Source: Arthrobacter crystallopoietes BAB-32
GTDB lineage: Bacteria; Actinomycetota; Actinomycetes; Actinomycetales; Micrococcaceae
Assembly: GCF_000328305.2 (NCBI RefSeq)
Contig: NZ_ANPE02000072.1
Coordinates: forward strand, 1 to 64,000
Length of the DNA stretch: 64,000 nucleotides
Reading direction: 5' to 3'
In this document: positions 22,434 to 31,217 of the stretch, piece after piece
Position numbering within the stretch: the stretch's first letter is position 1
How the letters are laid out: each line of letters begins with the position of its first letter
Made by a program: the position numbers and the translations under genes
Notes under the pieces: generated by a model
What the model saw: the letters and a program-made list of their open reading frames with translations, nothing else
What the model was told of the DNA's origin: nothing
Database searches by the model: none

Positions 22434-23663
22434 ATGGAAGTAATGGGCATGGGAGCCGTCGCCGACGAAGCCGCAGGGCTGGAACTGCTGGAGAGCGACG
22501 GCATGCGGGAGCCGCTGGAACTGGCTGTCAAAACCATCGGCGGATCCGTGCGCGAGTGGCGTCTGTCCAAGCTCCAGCACCGGCCGGGAGCCGGCGCCAC
22601 CGGCATCTTCAGCGTAGAGGTCGCCTTTGCCGACCGTCCGGACCGGACCGAGTATGTCTGCGTTACCAGCGCCAATGTGCCCGAATGCGGGCTGCCGATG
22701 GTTCGGCTGCAGGGCGGCGGCACCAACCTCACCGCCTGGCTGTATCCCGGCGATCCGGTGCTCGTCGGGCTCGCGGCCGCGTGCGATGCCGCGGCCGTCG
22801 CCCAGGTGGCGTTTGGCGGCGGAACCGCTGAGCTGCGGATGGTCAACTACCGTCCGCTCCGCCGCGCGGTTCTGACCGCGGTCCAAGGGGACAAGAGGGT
22901 TTTCGTCAAAGTTGTCCGTCCCGACCGCGCCGCCGCTCTGCTGCGCAGGCACCGAATGCTGATCGACGCCGGCATCCCGGCGCCGGAGGCGATGGCAGGT
23001 CCGGCAGACGGAGTGGTCGTCCTGCGCGAAGTGCCGGGCATCGCGTTGGCGGAGGCCCTGATGGACGACGGCGCCCGCGATCTGGATCCGCAAAGCCTCA
23101 TCAACCTGCTGCACCAACTGCCTGTCGATGCGCTGAAGCTGTCGCGCCGGCCGGCATGGGCGGAGCGTTCCACGGACTATGCCAAGGCGGCCGCTGCCGT
23201 ACTGCCTGGCGAACAGGAACGCATTTTCCGGCTCGCCGAACGCATTGCCCGTCTGGTCGCTGTTACCGAGGCCGGCCCGGTGGTGCCAACGCACGGCGAT
23301 TTCTACGAAGCCAATATCCTGGCCGACGGCGGCAGGATCACCGGACTCCTCGATGTCGACTCCCTCGGTCCGGGACACCTGGTGGACGACCTGGCCTGCT
23401 TCATTGGACATCTGGCCGTCCTGCCGGCGGTCCACAGCGCGTATGTGCATATTCCTCAAGCGATGGAACGGTTCCTGCAAGTGTTCGACCGGGAAGTCGA
23501 CCCAGCGGGTCTGCGCGGACGTGCCGCCGGGGTCGCTCTGTCGCTCGTGGCGGGCGCGAAAACCGCCGGCTCCCAGGACTGGGAGCCGGACGCATTGCAG
23601 CGATTGGCTGCGGCCGAGGAACTGGCAGCGGCGGCGGATCAGCTGTCTGAAGCGAGCCGGTAG
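22434..23663 (+). CDS. Phosphotransferase (APH/choline-kinase-like fold)
   Basis: A 409-residue protein with a kinase-like C-terminal half: THGDFYEANIL (the HxDxxxxN catalytic loop, with His-Gly-Asp) and LLDVDSLGPG (the metal-binding Asp of the DFG-like position). These are typical of aminoglycoside-phosphotransferase/fructosamine-kinase fold enzymes. The N-terminal 150 residues are a separate domain resembling a degenerate maltokinase-like region. The substrate is unknown. The ATG at 22434 was chosen because the longer open frame runs antisense-like through the preceding gene. Its last 25 bp overlap the convergent response-regulator gene. Confidence 0.75.
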   Translation: MEVMGMGAVADEAAGLELLESDGMREPLELAVKTIGGSVREWRLSKLQHRPGAGATGIFSVEVAFADRPDRTEYVCVTSANVPECGLPMVRLQGGGTNLTAWLYPGDPVLVGLAAACDAAAVAQVAFGGGTAELRMVNYRPLRRAVLTAVQGDKRVFVKVVRPDRAAALLRRHRMLIDAGIPAPEAMAGPADGVVVLREVPGIALAEALMDDGARDLDPQSLINLLHQLPVDALKLSRRPAWAERSTDYAKAAAAVLPGEQERIFRLAERIARLVAVTEAGPVVPTHGDFYEANILADGGRITGLLDVDSLGPGHLVDDLACFIGHLAVLPAVHSAYVHIPQAMERFLQVFDREVDPAGLRGRAAGVALSLVAGAKTAGSQDWEPDALQRLAAAEELAAAADQLSEASR

Positions 23664-24307
23664 CCCATGCCCCTGACCGTGGCAAACCGGTCCGCGCCGA
23701 GTTTGTTGCGAAGATAGCGGACGTAGACATCCACTACATTCGAACCGGGGTCGAAATCGTAGCCCCACACCCGGGAGAGCAGTTGCTCGCGGCTGAGGAC
23801 CTGGCCAGGGTTGCGCAGGAAGGCCTCGGCCAGGGCAAATTCCCGGGCCGAGAGATCCACCTCCTTGCCGTCGACTGTTGCCCGGCGGGTTCGCAGGTCC
23901 AGCTGGAGGTCCCCGCTGGTCAACAGGCTCATGTCGGCGGTGGGCGCGTCGGTGCGTAGGCGCAGTCGTACTCGGGCCAGCAGTTCTTCGAAGCGGAAAG
24001 GCTTGGCCATATAGTCATCGGCGCCGTTTTCCAGGCCGGCCACGGTATCGTCCACGGAACTGCGGGCGGTCAGGATGATCACGGGCGTGTCGTTGCGGGC
24101 CTCCCGGATCCTGCGCAGCACGGTGAAGCCGTCCTGGTCTGGCAGGCCCAGGTCCAGCACGATGAGCTCGAAGTCGCCGGTCATGGCCAAGTGGTAGCCT
24201 TCCCGCCCGGTGGCGGCCACCGTGGGCACGTATCCGGCCGATTTCAGTCCCTTGGCGACAAAGGAGCTGATCCGCTCCTCGTCCTCGATCACCAGGATCT
24301 GGCTCAT
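23639..24307 (-). CDS. OmpR-family response regulator
   Basis: A 222-residue transcription factor. The receiver domain has acidic residues DEE at 9-11, the phospho-acceptor Asp52 in VLDLGLPDQDG, and the conserved Lys in YMAKPF. The C-terminal winged helix shows EFALAEAFLRNPGQVLSREQLL and VDVYVRYLRNKLG. It is the cognate partner of the sensor kinase whose stop overlaps its ATG by 4 nt. Its 3' end overlaps the convergent phosphotransferase gene. Confidence 0.92.
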   Translation of the reverse strand: MSQILVIEDEERISSFVAKGLKSAGYVPTVAATGREGYHLAMTGDFELIVLDLGLPDQDGFTVLRRIREARNDTPVIILTARSSVDDTVAGLENGADDYMAKPFRFEELLARVRLRLRTDAPTADMSLLTSGDLQLDLRTRRATVDGKEVDLSAREFALAEAFLRNPGQVLSREQLLSRVWGYDFDPGSNVVDVYVRYLRNKLGADRFATVRGMGYRLASDS

Positions 24308-25740
24308 ATTGCATCCTCCTGCTCCGGCTGCTGGTCTGTTATGACGATGGTGAAGGTGGAACCGTGCCCCGGTGCCGAGGCCAATTCCACTTGCCCGCCG
24401 TGCGCGGCCGCGATGGCGCTCACGATCGGCAGGCCCAGGCCGGAGCCCTCCGCGCGCGTGCTGTTGGAGCCCCGGCGGAAGCGCTCGAAGATCCGCTGCT
24501 GGTCTTCAGGCGCAATACCGGCGCCTTCGTCACGGACCCACAAACGCAGCTGGCCGTGCGCAGCCCGCGACCCCAACGCGATCTGCGACCCGGGGGCTGA
24601 GAATTTTACCGCGTTGGCGGCCAGTTGGAGCCATGCTTGCGTAATCCGCTTCGGGTCCAGCAGCCAGCCTTCTTCCGCCCGGGCGTCCACAGTCCAGCAA
24701 CGGTCGCCGAGCGTGCGGGCCTTGTCGAGCACATCGTCGGTCAGCTGTCCTACTTCCAGCGGGCGCAGCCGGGCGAACTCCGGGCGGTCCGCTGCAGCCA
24801 AGGTCACCAGGTCGTCGACCAGCAAGCGCATCCGGTCCAGCTCGTCCATGGCAATGGACCGCGCCGATTCAACGTCCTGCGGATCCTGGACGTCCTGCAG
24901 CTCAAGGTGGCCTTGGACGATGGTGATTGGCGTACGCAGCTCATGTCCGACGTCGTCAAGGAGCTGCCGCTGGGCGGTAATGGACGACTGGAGCCGGTCG
25001 AGCATTTCGTTGAAGGTACGCGAGAGTTCCGACAGATCGTCATTGCCGGTAACGGGGATGCGGCGGGACAGATCCGTTTCGGTGATGTTCTGCGCCGTTT
25101 CGCGCAGCAGCCGGACCGGCGCCAGGAGGCGGCCCGCAACGAGCCAGCCGACGCCGGCGATGAGCACGAGTGCTGCCAGGCCGATGAGCATGTAAGCGCG
25201 GAAAATGCCGCCCAGCTGCGCCATTTCGGCGTCGTAGTCGAAGGCGAGCACGAACGTGCTCTGGGCCGGGTCGGAGGACAGCTGTACCGGCACGGCCACG
25301 ACCCGGTACATCCGTTGTTCTGTCTCGACTGAGGTCAGCACAATCCGGTCGGTCTGCGGCATCGAAAGAATCCGGTCAATGAGCTCGTGGTCCTGCTCCA
25401 AACGCAGCGGGACCGAGGAGTTGGCTGCCAGCTGGACGCGTCCATCCACGATGCCGACCATGCCTTCGTTGACGGCCGGGGCAGTCCGCGCCATGGCCGT
25501 TCGCACCAGCTGGGCGGCCTCGGTGAACTCCCGGCCGGTTTCAGGGTCGATCCCAATCTCCGCCAGCGTGTTGAATTCTTCCACTGACCGGCGCAGCGAA
25601 TCGTCGATGTTCTGGCTGATTTCGCCGCGCTGCAGTCCGAAAGCCACGCCTCCTGCCACGGCCAGCCCGAGGGCAGAAAGGGAAACGACGGCGGCCAGGA
25701 CGCGGGTCCGGACGGACAAGGCCCCTGGTCGTCTAATCAT
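24304..25740 (-). CDS. Sensor histidine kinase
   Basis: A 478-residue membrane kinase. Transmembrane helix 1 is at about residues 13-35, followed by an extracytoplasmic sensor region of about 145 residues, helix 2 at about 182-203, and a HAMP linker (GRLLAPVRLLRETAQNITETDL). The dimerisation/phosphoacceptor helix carries His266 in DDVGHELRTP. The ATPase domain has the N box (QLAANAVKFS), DEGAGIAPED and GSGLGLPIV. Phosphotransfer is to the adjacent response regulator. The gene is preceded by a small exported acidic protein, giving a three-gene unit. The signal is unknown. Confidence 0.92.
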   Translation of the reverse strand: MIRRPGALSVRTRVLAAVVSLSALGLAVAGGVAFGLQRGEISQNIDDSLRRSVEEFNTLAEIGIDPETGREFTEAAQLVRTAMARTAPAVNEGMVGIVDGRVQLAANSSVPLRLEQDHELIDRILSMPQTDRIVLTSVETEQRMYRVVAVPVQLSSDPAQSTFVLAFDYDAEMAQLGGIFRAYMLIGLAALVLIAGVGWLVAGRLLAPVRLLRETAQNITETDLSRRIPVTGNDDLSELSRTFNEMLDRLQSSITAQRQLLDDVGHELRTPITIVQGHLELQDVQDPQDVESARSIAMDELDRMRLLVDDLVTLAAADRPEFARLRPLEVGQLTDDVLDKARTLGDRCWTVDARAEEGWLLDPKRITQAWLQLAANAVKFSAPGSQIALGSRAAHGQLRLWVRDEGAGIAPEDQQRIFERFRRGSNSTRAEGSGLGLPIVSAIAAAHGGQVELASAPGHGSTFTIVITDQQPEQEDAI

Positions 25741-25766
25741 TCGTACCGGACTCCATCGAGGCGAGC

Positions 25767-26154
25767 TTAATTGTCGTCGCCATCTTCGCCTTCGAAGCCG
25801 TCATCGTCGAAATCGTCATCGAAGTCGTCGTCGTACTCCACGGGGGGAGCGGGCTGGACGGGGACGGGAGCCGGGGCGGGCGGCGGGGCGAGGCGGGGCA
25901 GGCTTCGGCTCCGGCTCTGGTGCCTTCTTCGCCGTTTTCTTGCCCGGAGTGGAAGATGGCGTGGGTTTGGTGGTGTTTTTGGGGGCCGGCTCTGGCGTTG
26001 CGGTGGCCGCGGGGGAAGGCGTGAACACTATAGAGGGACCCAGATCGGACGACTCGGGCTCACGCAAAGTGCTCGCCACGGCATAGCCGGCCAGGCCCAT
26101 GCCCAGCACGATGGCCACGCCGATCAACAGGTATCGGAGGAGGGCGCGCTGCAT
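25767..26154 (-). pseudogene. Small membrane-anchored protein with Pro-rich linker and acidic tail, apparently frameshifted
   Basis: Starts MQRALLRYLLIGVAIVLGMG, a single N-terminal transmembrane helix, then a Thr/Pro/Lys linker. In the given frame it runs into Arg/Pro-rich sequence and stops at 25816. Another minus-strand frame instead reads APVPVQPAPPVEY, then acidic DDDF units, ending GEDGDDN and a stop at 25769, 26 bp before the kinase gene. The composition strongly suggests that the acidic reading is the true C-terminus and that one base has been gained, or two lost, in the G/C run around 25875-25905. By position it is likely an accessory component of the two-component system. No family assigned. 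Confidence 0.6.
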
Positions 26155-26200
26155 AATTCGATTATCCAGCCCCAAGATGAGATGAAGATGAGAGCGGCGG

Positions 26201-27916
26201 TCAGTCCTCGGCAGCGTCTTCGGCCGCCTGCCGGGCCTGCTTGGCCTCGTCCTTGCGGCCCAGGGTTTCCAACGCGCCCGCGAGCCCCAGGTTTGCCGCG
26301 ACAAGCAGCACCCGGCTGACTCCGGGCTGGTCCAGCACCATGCGGTACATCGGAACGGCATCGGCAGGGCGGTCCAGTTCAGCCAGGACATGGGCGGCGA
26401 ACAGCTCGGCGTTGCCGGCAGAGGCAGCGTCATCGGCAGCCGAATACAAGTCCGCGGCCTGCAAGGCGGCGGACACCGCTGCCGGGCCATGATCCAGCGC
26501 CCACAACCCGCGTGCACGAGTATCGCTGTAATCCGCCTCATACCAGCGGGCGCCGTAGTCGCGCGCCAACCGGATGGCCTCGTCCAACTGCGTGATGCCG
26601 TCCGGATCGCCCGCCTCGCACAGCGCATGGCCCAGCGAGTGGAGGGCCTGCGGCAGAACCGCCGCGTCTTCGGCTTCCTTGCGGGCCGCGGCGACGGCGG
26701 CTTCGAAGCAGACGATCGCGTCTGCGTCACGGTCCTCGCGGGAAAGCAGCGTGCCAATGGCCAGCAGCGACCGCGCTGCTTCACCGAACTCCCCGGCCCG
26801 GTTGAATGCGGCGACCGCTTTGCGCCAGCTCGCCAGCGCATCAGCAGTCCGGTCGGCGTGCCGGTGCGCGTGCCCGAGGCTCATCAGCGTCCTGGCCACT
26901 TCAGAGGGCGGCGCCGCGGCCAACCGCTGCCGCTGGAGCAGCTTGTCCAGCACCTGGGCAGCGAGCTCGTATTCCTCGGCCTCCAGCAGCTGGTTGCCCA
27001 AGGCCAGCCGGAGGGTCGGTTCCTCGCGCACCTCGCCGCGTTCGGCCTGCTGGACGGCGGCTCGCCACGCCAGGACAGAGCCCTCGTCGTCGCCCACCGC
27101 AGCGCAAAGCTGCGCCATCACCACCGCAGCGGAGACGGCGCCCTTGCGCACGCCGCAGGCGGCGTAGAGTTCCAGCGCGGTCAGGGCGTACTCGATGGCG
27201 TCGGCAACATGCTCGCCCGTGCTGGCCAGGTTGGCCTTCAGCAGCCACATCGACGCGGCCAGCGCGCGGTTGGCAGGCAGCGCCAGCAGACGGTCGGCGG
27301 CGGCGATCGCCCGGCGGGGATGGTCGGCCTGCAGGTGCGTGTGCGCGAGGTACATCAGTGCGCCGGCCATGCTGTCGGTCCGGTCTCCGGCCGCGTAACC
27401 GTCCACCGCTTCCTCCAGCAGTTCCAGTGCGCGCGGCCGCGTACCCTGCTGCGAAAGTGCGACGGCGACTGCAAGTTTGACGTCTGCGATCACCCCGTGC
27501 GGGGCCTTCTCGGCAACCAGTTCTTCCAGCGCCGCTTCCAGGACCGGAAGCTCTGCTTCGGTGGCTTCGCGGAAGAGCACGGTTCCGAGGTCTGCTTCCA
27601 CCGAGGCCTGGACGGTGCGGCCGGTGCGGCGCAGTATGTCGATCCGCTCGCGAAGATATTCTTCGGCTTTGGGCATGTCTTCCTGGATCTGCGCCACGGC
27701 GATCATGACCGAGTACAACGCCAGCACGATGTCCGTTTCGGAGTCTCCGGCCTGCTCCAAGCCCAGCCGGGCGAGCAGCATGGCCCCGTGGTGGTCCTCG
27801 GCATAGGCGGCTTCGTAGGAGCGGTCCAGGCAGTCACGGGCGCTGGCAGGAACCGCCGCCGGATCCGGTCCCGACCCGGCCAGGACGTCCAGGAGGCGGC
27901 GCTCGGTCGCGGGCAT
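26201..27916 (-). CDS. Tetratricopeptide-repeat protein
   Basis: A protein of about 571 residues built almost wholly of TPR-like helical pairs, with Ala/Leu-rich repeats such as AAQVLDKLLQRQRL, ALASWRKAVAAFNRAGEFGEAARSLLAIG and CFEAAVAAARKEAEDAAVL. It has no signal peptide or transmembrane segment, so it is probably a cytoplasmic scaffold. The start at 27916 places GGAG seven bases upstream; the open frame continues to a TTG at 28012 with atypical residues. It lies 46 bp upstream of the membrane-anchored partner of the two-component system, on the same strand. The partner proteins are unknown. Confidence 0.75.
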   Translation of the reverse strand: MPATERRLLDVLAGSGPDPAAVPASARDCLDRSYEAAYAEDHHGAMLLARLGLEQAGDSETDIVLALYSVMIAVAQIQEDMPKAEEYLRERIDILRRTGRTVQASVEADLGTVLFREATEAELPVLEAALEELVAEKAPHGVIADVKLAVAVALSQQGTRPRALELLEEAVDGYAAGDRTDSMAGALMYLAHTHLQADHPRRAIAAADRLLALPANRALAASMWLLKANLASTGEHVADAIEYALTALELYAACGVRKGAVSAAVVMAQLCAAVGDDEGSVLAWRAAVQQAERGEVREEPTLRLALGNQLLEAEEYELAAQVLDKLLQRQRLAAAPPSEVARTLMSLGHAHRHADRTADALASWRKAVAAFNRAGEFGEAARSLLAIGTLLSREDRDADAIVCFEAAVAAARKEAEDAAVLPQALHSLGHALCEAGDPDGITQLDEAIRLARDYGARWYEADYSDTRARGLWALDHGPAAVSAALQAADLYSAADDAASAGNAELFAAHVLAELDRPADAVPMYRMVLDQPGVSRVLLVAANLGLAGALETLGRKDEAKQARQAAEDAAED

Positions 27917-28043
27917 CGCCATGCTCCAAGCCGGCGGGACAGGGTCCGCACGGTGCCTTGCTGGCCTGATCCCCATGGTTCCAGTTGTAGTCGCCGCGGC
28001 ACGGAGGCGCAATGCAATTCAGGGCCGGCCCTAAACTGGGCGG

Positions 28044-28475
28044 ATGGACTTCGATACCCGCGTCGGTGCCTACGGCGTCATTGTCCGGGACGGCGCGATA
28101 CTGCTCGCACGCTGGACGGATTCCGGCGTCCCCCGCTGGACCTTGCCCGGCGGAGGACTGGAGCTGGGGGAGGATGCGCCGTCGGCCGCTGTCCGCGAGA
28201 TTGCCGAGGAGACCGGTTACACGGCGGAGCTTGACGGCCTGCTCGGCGTGGACAGCAAATTCATCCCGGCCGAGCGCCGGCTGCACGGGCGCGGACGGCC
28301 GCTGCACGCATTGCGGATTATCTATGCCGCCACCATCATCGGCGGGGAACTCACCCATGAAACGGCTGGCTCGACCGACCAGGCATGCTGGTTCGGCCTG
28401 GACGAGGTGCCCGCGCTCGATCGGGTCGACCTCGTCGATGCCGGGCTGCGGCTCTATAGCCCGCAGCAGGCCTGA
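28044..28475 (+). CDS. NUDIX hydrolase
   Basis: A 143-residue pyrophosphohydrolase with a perfect Nudix box at residues 37-59 (G-x5-E-x7-REIAEETGY). The Glu residues of REIAEE bind the catalytic metal. Substrate choice (nucleotide, sugar-nucleotide or damaged dNTP) is not evident. TAAACT lies six bases before the ATG, pointing to a leaderless transcript. It is divergent from the TPR gene. Confidence 0.88.
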   Translation: MDFDTRVGAYGVIVRDGAILLARWTDSGVPRWTLPGGGLELGEDAPSAAVREIAEETGYTAELDGLLGVDSKFIPAERRLHGRGRPLHALRIIYAATIIGGELTHETAGSTDQACWFGLDEVPALDRVDLVDAGLRLYSPQQA

Positions 28476-28647
28476 GGCCGGCCGGAGGAAGGCAAAGACG
28501 GCCGCAGATGGCGGAGCTGGGCGGCAGAATTGTGTTGCGGCCGTGGCGATGTGATTAGACTCGGTCCAAGAGTTCCATCGGCCCAGCGCCGGTGCAGAGT
28601 GGATCATGAGGCAGCAGCGCCCGCGACCGAGCCCGGAGGGAGCCCCC

Positions 28648-29763
28648 ATGGAACAGCCCCACCGGACGGCTGCCCCTGTCCAGGGAGCGGAACCGATGGT
28701 CAGTTTCCGCAACGTGACCAAGAGTTACGCCGCGGGACATCCCGCCGTCGACAATCTGAGCCTGGACCTGGACCGCGGCGCCATCACGGTCTTCGTCGGT
28801 CCCTCCGGCTGCGGCAAGACCACTTCGCTGCGCATGATCAACCGCATGGTCGAACCCAGCTCCGGAACCGTGCTCGTGGACGGCAAGGACATCGCGGGCC
28901 AGGCCCCGGCGGCCCTCCGCCGCTCCATGGGCTATGTGCTGCAGTCCGCAGGGCTGCTGCCGCACCGCACCGTGCTGGACAACATCGGCACGGTTCCGCG
29001 GCTCAACGGGGTATCCCGGCGCCAGGCGCGCACCCGCGCACGGGAGCTGCTCGACGTCGTCGGACTTCCCGCGTCCCTGGCCACGCGGTACCCTTCCCAG
29101 CTTTCCGGCGGCCAGCAGCAGCGCGTCGGGGTGGCGCGCGCGCTCGCCGCGGACCCGCCGATCCTGCTGATGGACGAGCCGTTCAGCGCCGTGGATCCGG
29201 TGGTCCGGGCCGAATTGCAGCAGGAGCTGCTCCGCCTCCAGCAGGAGCTGGCCAAGACCATCGTGTTCGTCACCCACGACATCGACGAGGCAACGCTGAT
29301 CGGGGACAAGGTGGCCGTCTTCGCCACCGGCGGCCGGCTGGCGCAGTTCGCGCCGCCGGAGGAACTGCTGCGGGCCCCCGTGGACGATTTCGTCGCCGGC
29401 TTCGTGGGCCGCGACCGCGGGTTCCGGTCGCTGTCGTTCCGGCCCGCGGACGCGCTGCCGCTGCATTCGGCCGCCACGGCCACGTTGGGATCACTGGCGG
29501 ATGCGCCGGCCGCCGGGTGGCTGCTGGTTATTGACGACGGCGGTGCCCCGGTGGGGTGGCTGCCTCCCGGGGAGCGGTCCACGGCGGGGCTGCTGGTCGG
29601 CGGGTCGCTGTTCAGGCTCGGCTCGACGCTGCGGCTGGCGCTGGATGCGGCCTTGTCTTCCCCGTCCGGGCGCGGTGTGGCCGTCGACGACGCCGGCCGG
29701 GTCGCCGGGCTGGTGGACGCCGAGGACGTCCTCAAGCGGCTGGAAACGGGCAGGGCCGGCTGA
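28648..29763 (+). CDS. Osmoprotectant (betaine/choline-type) ABC transporter ATP-binding protein
   Basis: Energy-coupling subunit of an OpuC/ProU-like importer for glycine betaine, choline or related solutes. About 371 residues. It has Walker A GPSGCGKTT, the Q-loop (GYVLQSAGLLPHRTV), the signature LSGGQQQRVGVARAL and Walker B ILLMDEPFSAVDP. The C-terminal 100 residues hold a CBS-like regulatory region, usual for this subfamily and linked in relatives to ionic-strength sensing. The ATG at 28648 has GGAGGGA six bases upstream. It is followed at 1 bp by the first permease gene in a four-gene operon. Confidence 0.9.
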   Translation: MEQPHRTAAPVQGAEPMVSFRNVTKSYAAGHPAVDNLSLDLDRGAITVFVGPSGCGKTTSLRMINRMVEPSSGTVLVDGKDIAGQAPAALRRSMGYVLQSAGLLPHRTVLDNIGTVPRLNGVSRRQARTRARELLDVVGLPASLATRYPSQLSGGQQQRVGVARALAADPPILLMDEPFSAVDPVVRAELQQELLRLQQELAKTIVFVTHDIDEATLIGDKVAVFATGGRLAQFAPPEELLRAPVDDFVAGFVGRDRGFRSLSFRPADALPLHSAATATLGSLADAPAAGWLLVIDDGGAPVGWLPPGERSTAGLLVGGSLFRLGSTLRLALDAALSSPSGRGVAVDDAGRVAGLVDAEDVLKRLETGRAG

Positions 29764-29764
29764 G

Positions 29765-30493
29765 ATGGAGTGGTTCCTGGCCAACCTGGGCTTTGTCCTG
29801 GACCTGACCTGGCTGCACCTGGTTCAGTCGGTGCTGCCGCTGCTGTTTGGACTGCTGCTCTCGCTCCCGCTGGGCTACACGGCCTGGCGGCTGCGGCCAA
29901 TCCGCACGGCCGTGCTCTCCGTCAGCTCGATGCTCTACACGATTCCGTCGCTGGCGCTCTTTGTGCTGCTGCCCTTCGTCCTGGGCACGAGCATCCTCGA
30001 CCCCATGAACCTGGTGGCCGCGCTGACCATCTACGCCGTCGCGCTGCTGGTGCGGTCCGTGGTCGATGCGCTGGAGTCGATTGACGACGGCGTGCGGCAG
30101 GCTGCCGTGGCCATGGGGTACCGGCCGTTCCGGCGCTTCTTCGCGGTGGACCTGCCGCTGGCCGTGCCCGTGCTCTTCGCCGGCCTGCGCGTGGTCTCGG
30201 TGAGCAATATCTCCCTGGCCAGCGTCGGCGCGCTGATCGGCGTCCGGAACCTGGGCACGCTCTTCACCGACGGTCTGCTGCGGTTCTTCCTCACGGAAAT
30301 CGTGGTCGGCATTGTGCTGACCCTGCTCCTGGCCGTCCTCATGGATTTGCTCCTGGTGGCGGCGGAACAACTTTTGACACCCTGGCACAGGGCCGGAGGC
30401 AAGCGGCACGTTGCCGGGACGGACCAGGGGAGGCAAACGCGCGCTTCCGCCGGGGAGCGGCCGGATCCGGCCGAGGCGGCCGTGCTGCCATGA
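29765..30493 (+). CDS. Osmoprotectant ABC transporter permease 1
   Basis: A 242-residue BPD-type permease with about five to six transmembrane helices (starting WLHLVQSVLPLLFGLLLSLP). The EAA-like cytoplasmic loop that docks the ATPase is AAVAMGYRPFRRFFAVDLP. It resembles OpuCB/YehW-type subunits. The true start is the ATG at 29765, directly after the ATPase stop; the longer open frame upstream is a shadow of the ATPase gene. It overlaps the second permease by 4 nt (ATGA). Confidence 0.9.
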   Translation: MEWFLANLGFVLDLTWLHLVQSVLPLLFGLLLSLPLGYTAWRLRPIRTAVLSVSSMLYTIPSLALFVLLPFVLGTSILDPMNLVAALTIYAVALLVRSVVDALESIDDGVRQAAVAMGYRPFRRFFAVDLPLAVPVLFAGLRVVSVSNISLASVGALIGVRNLGTLFTDGLLRFFLTEIVVGIVLTLLLAVLMDLLLVAAEQLLTPWHRAGGKRHVAGTDQGRQTRASAGERPDPAEAAVLP

Positions 30494-31209
30494 ACATCAT
30501 CGAACTCGTGGCACAGTGGTTCGCGGACCCGGCCCAGTGGAGCGGACCGGCCGGGATTCCGGTGCGGCTGGCAGAGCATCTGGCCTACACAGGCCTGACG
30601 CTGCTGATCGCAGGGGCTATTGCCGTGCCGATCGGGATGTACGTCGGCCATACCGGAAAAGGACGCATCGCCGTCGTTGGTGCTGCCAGCGCCCTGCGCG
30701 CCTTGCCCACACTGGGGCTGCTCACCCTCTTTGTGCTCCTGATGGGCCTCGGACTCATGCCGCCGATCTGGGCGCTGGTCATCCTCACCATTCCACCGCT
30801 GCTGGCCGGCGCGTACTCCGGTATCGCAGCCGTGGACCCCACGCTCGTGGACGCCGCGCGCGGCCTTGGGATGACCGAATGGCAGGTGCTGGCCAAGGTC
30901 GAACTGCCGAACGCGCTGCCCGTCCTGCTCGGCGGCCTCCGCGCCGCGGTGCTCCAGGTGATTGCCACGGTCGCCGTCGTTGCCTACATCAATTTGGGCG
31001 GCCTTGGCCGGTACCTGATCGACGGACTGGCCATCAGCGACCCGGTGCGGATGTTCGGCGGCGCCATCCTGATTGCGCTGCTGGCCCTGGTCGTGGACGG
31101 CATCCTCGCCGTCGTCCAAAAATTCGCCGTCTCGCCCGGCCTGGCTGACCGCCGGCGCCGGAAGCGGCGTGAAACCCCCACTGTTGGCGCCGTCCAAGGC
31201 GGCATGTAA
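30490..31209 (+). CDS. Osmoprotectant ABC transporter permease 2
   Basis: A 239-residue permease of the same family, with helices at LAYTGLTLLIAGAIAVPIGM, the docking loop AARGLGMTEWQVLAKVELP and a basic C-terminal tail. With permease 1 it forms the heterodimeric membrane channel of the importer. The ATG overlaps the stop of permease 1, and the binding-protein gene starts 8 bp later behind AAGGAGAG. Confidence 0.9.
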   Translation: MNIIELVAQWFADPAQWSGPAGIPVRLAEHLAYTGLTLLIAGAIAVPIGMYVGHTGKGRIAVVGAASALRALPTLGLLTLFVLLMGLGLMPPIWALVILTIPPLLAGAYSGIAAVDPTLVDAARGLGMTEWQVLAKVELPNALPVLLGGLRAAVLQVIATVAVVAYINLGGLGRYLIDGLAISDPVRMFGGAILIALLALVVDGILAVVQKFAVSPGLADRRRRKRRETPTVGAVQGGM

Positions 31210-31217
31210 GGAGAGAG

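Noticed and set aside
26390-28234. 614-codon plus-strand open frame opposite the TPR gene
   Set aside because: The minus strand shows regular TPR-like helices and a ribosome-binding site. The plus frame is Arg/Gly-rich without domains.
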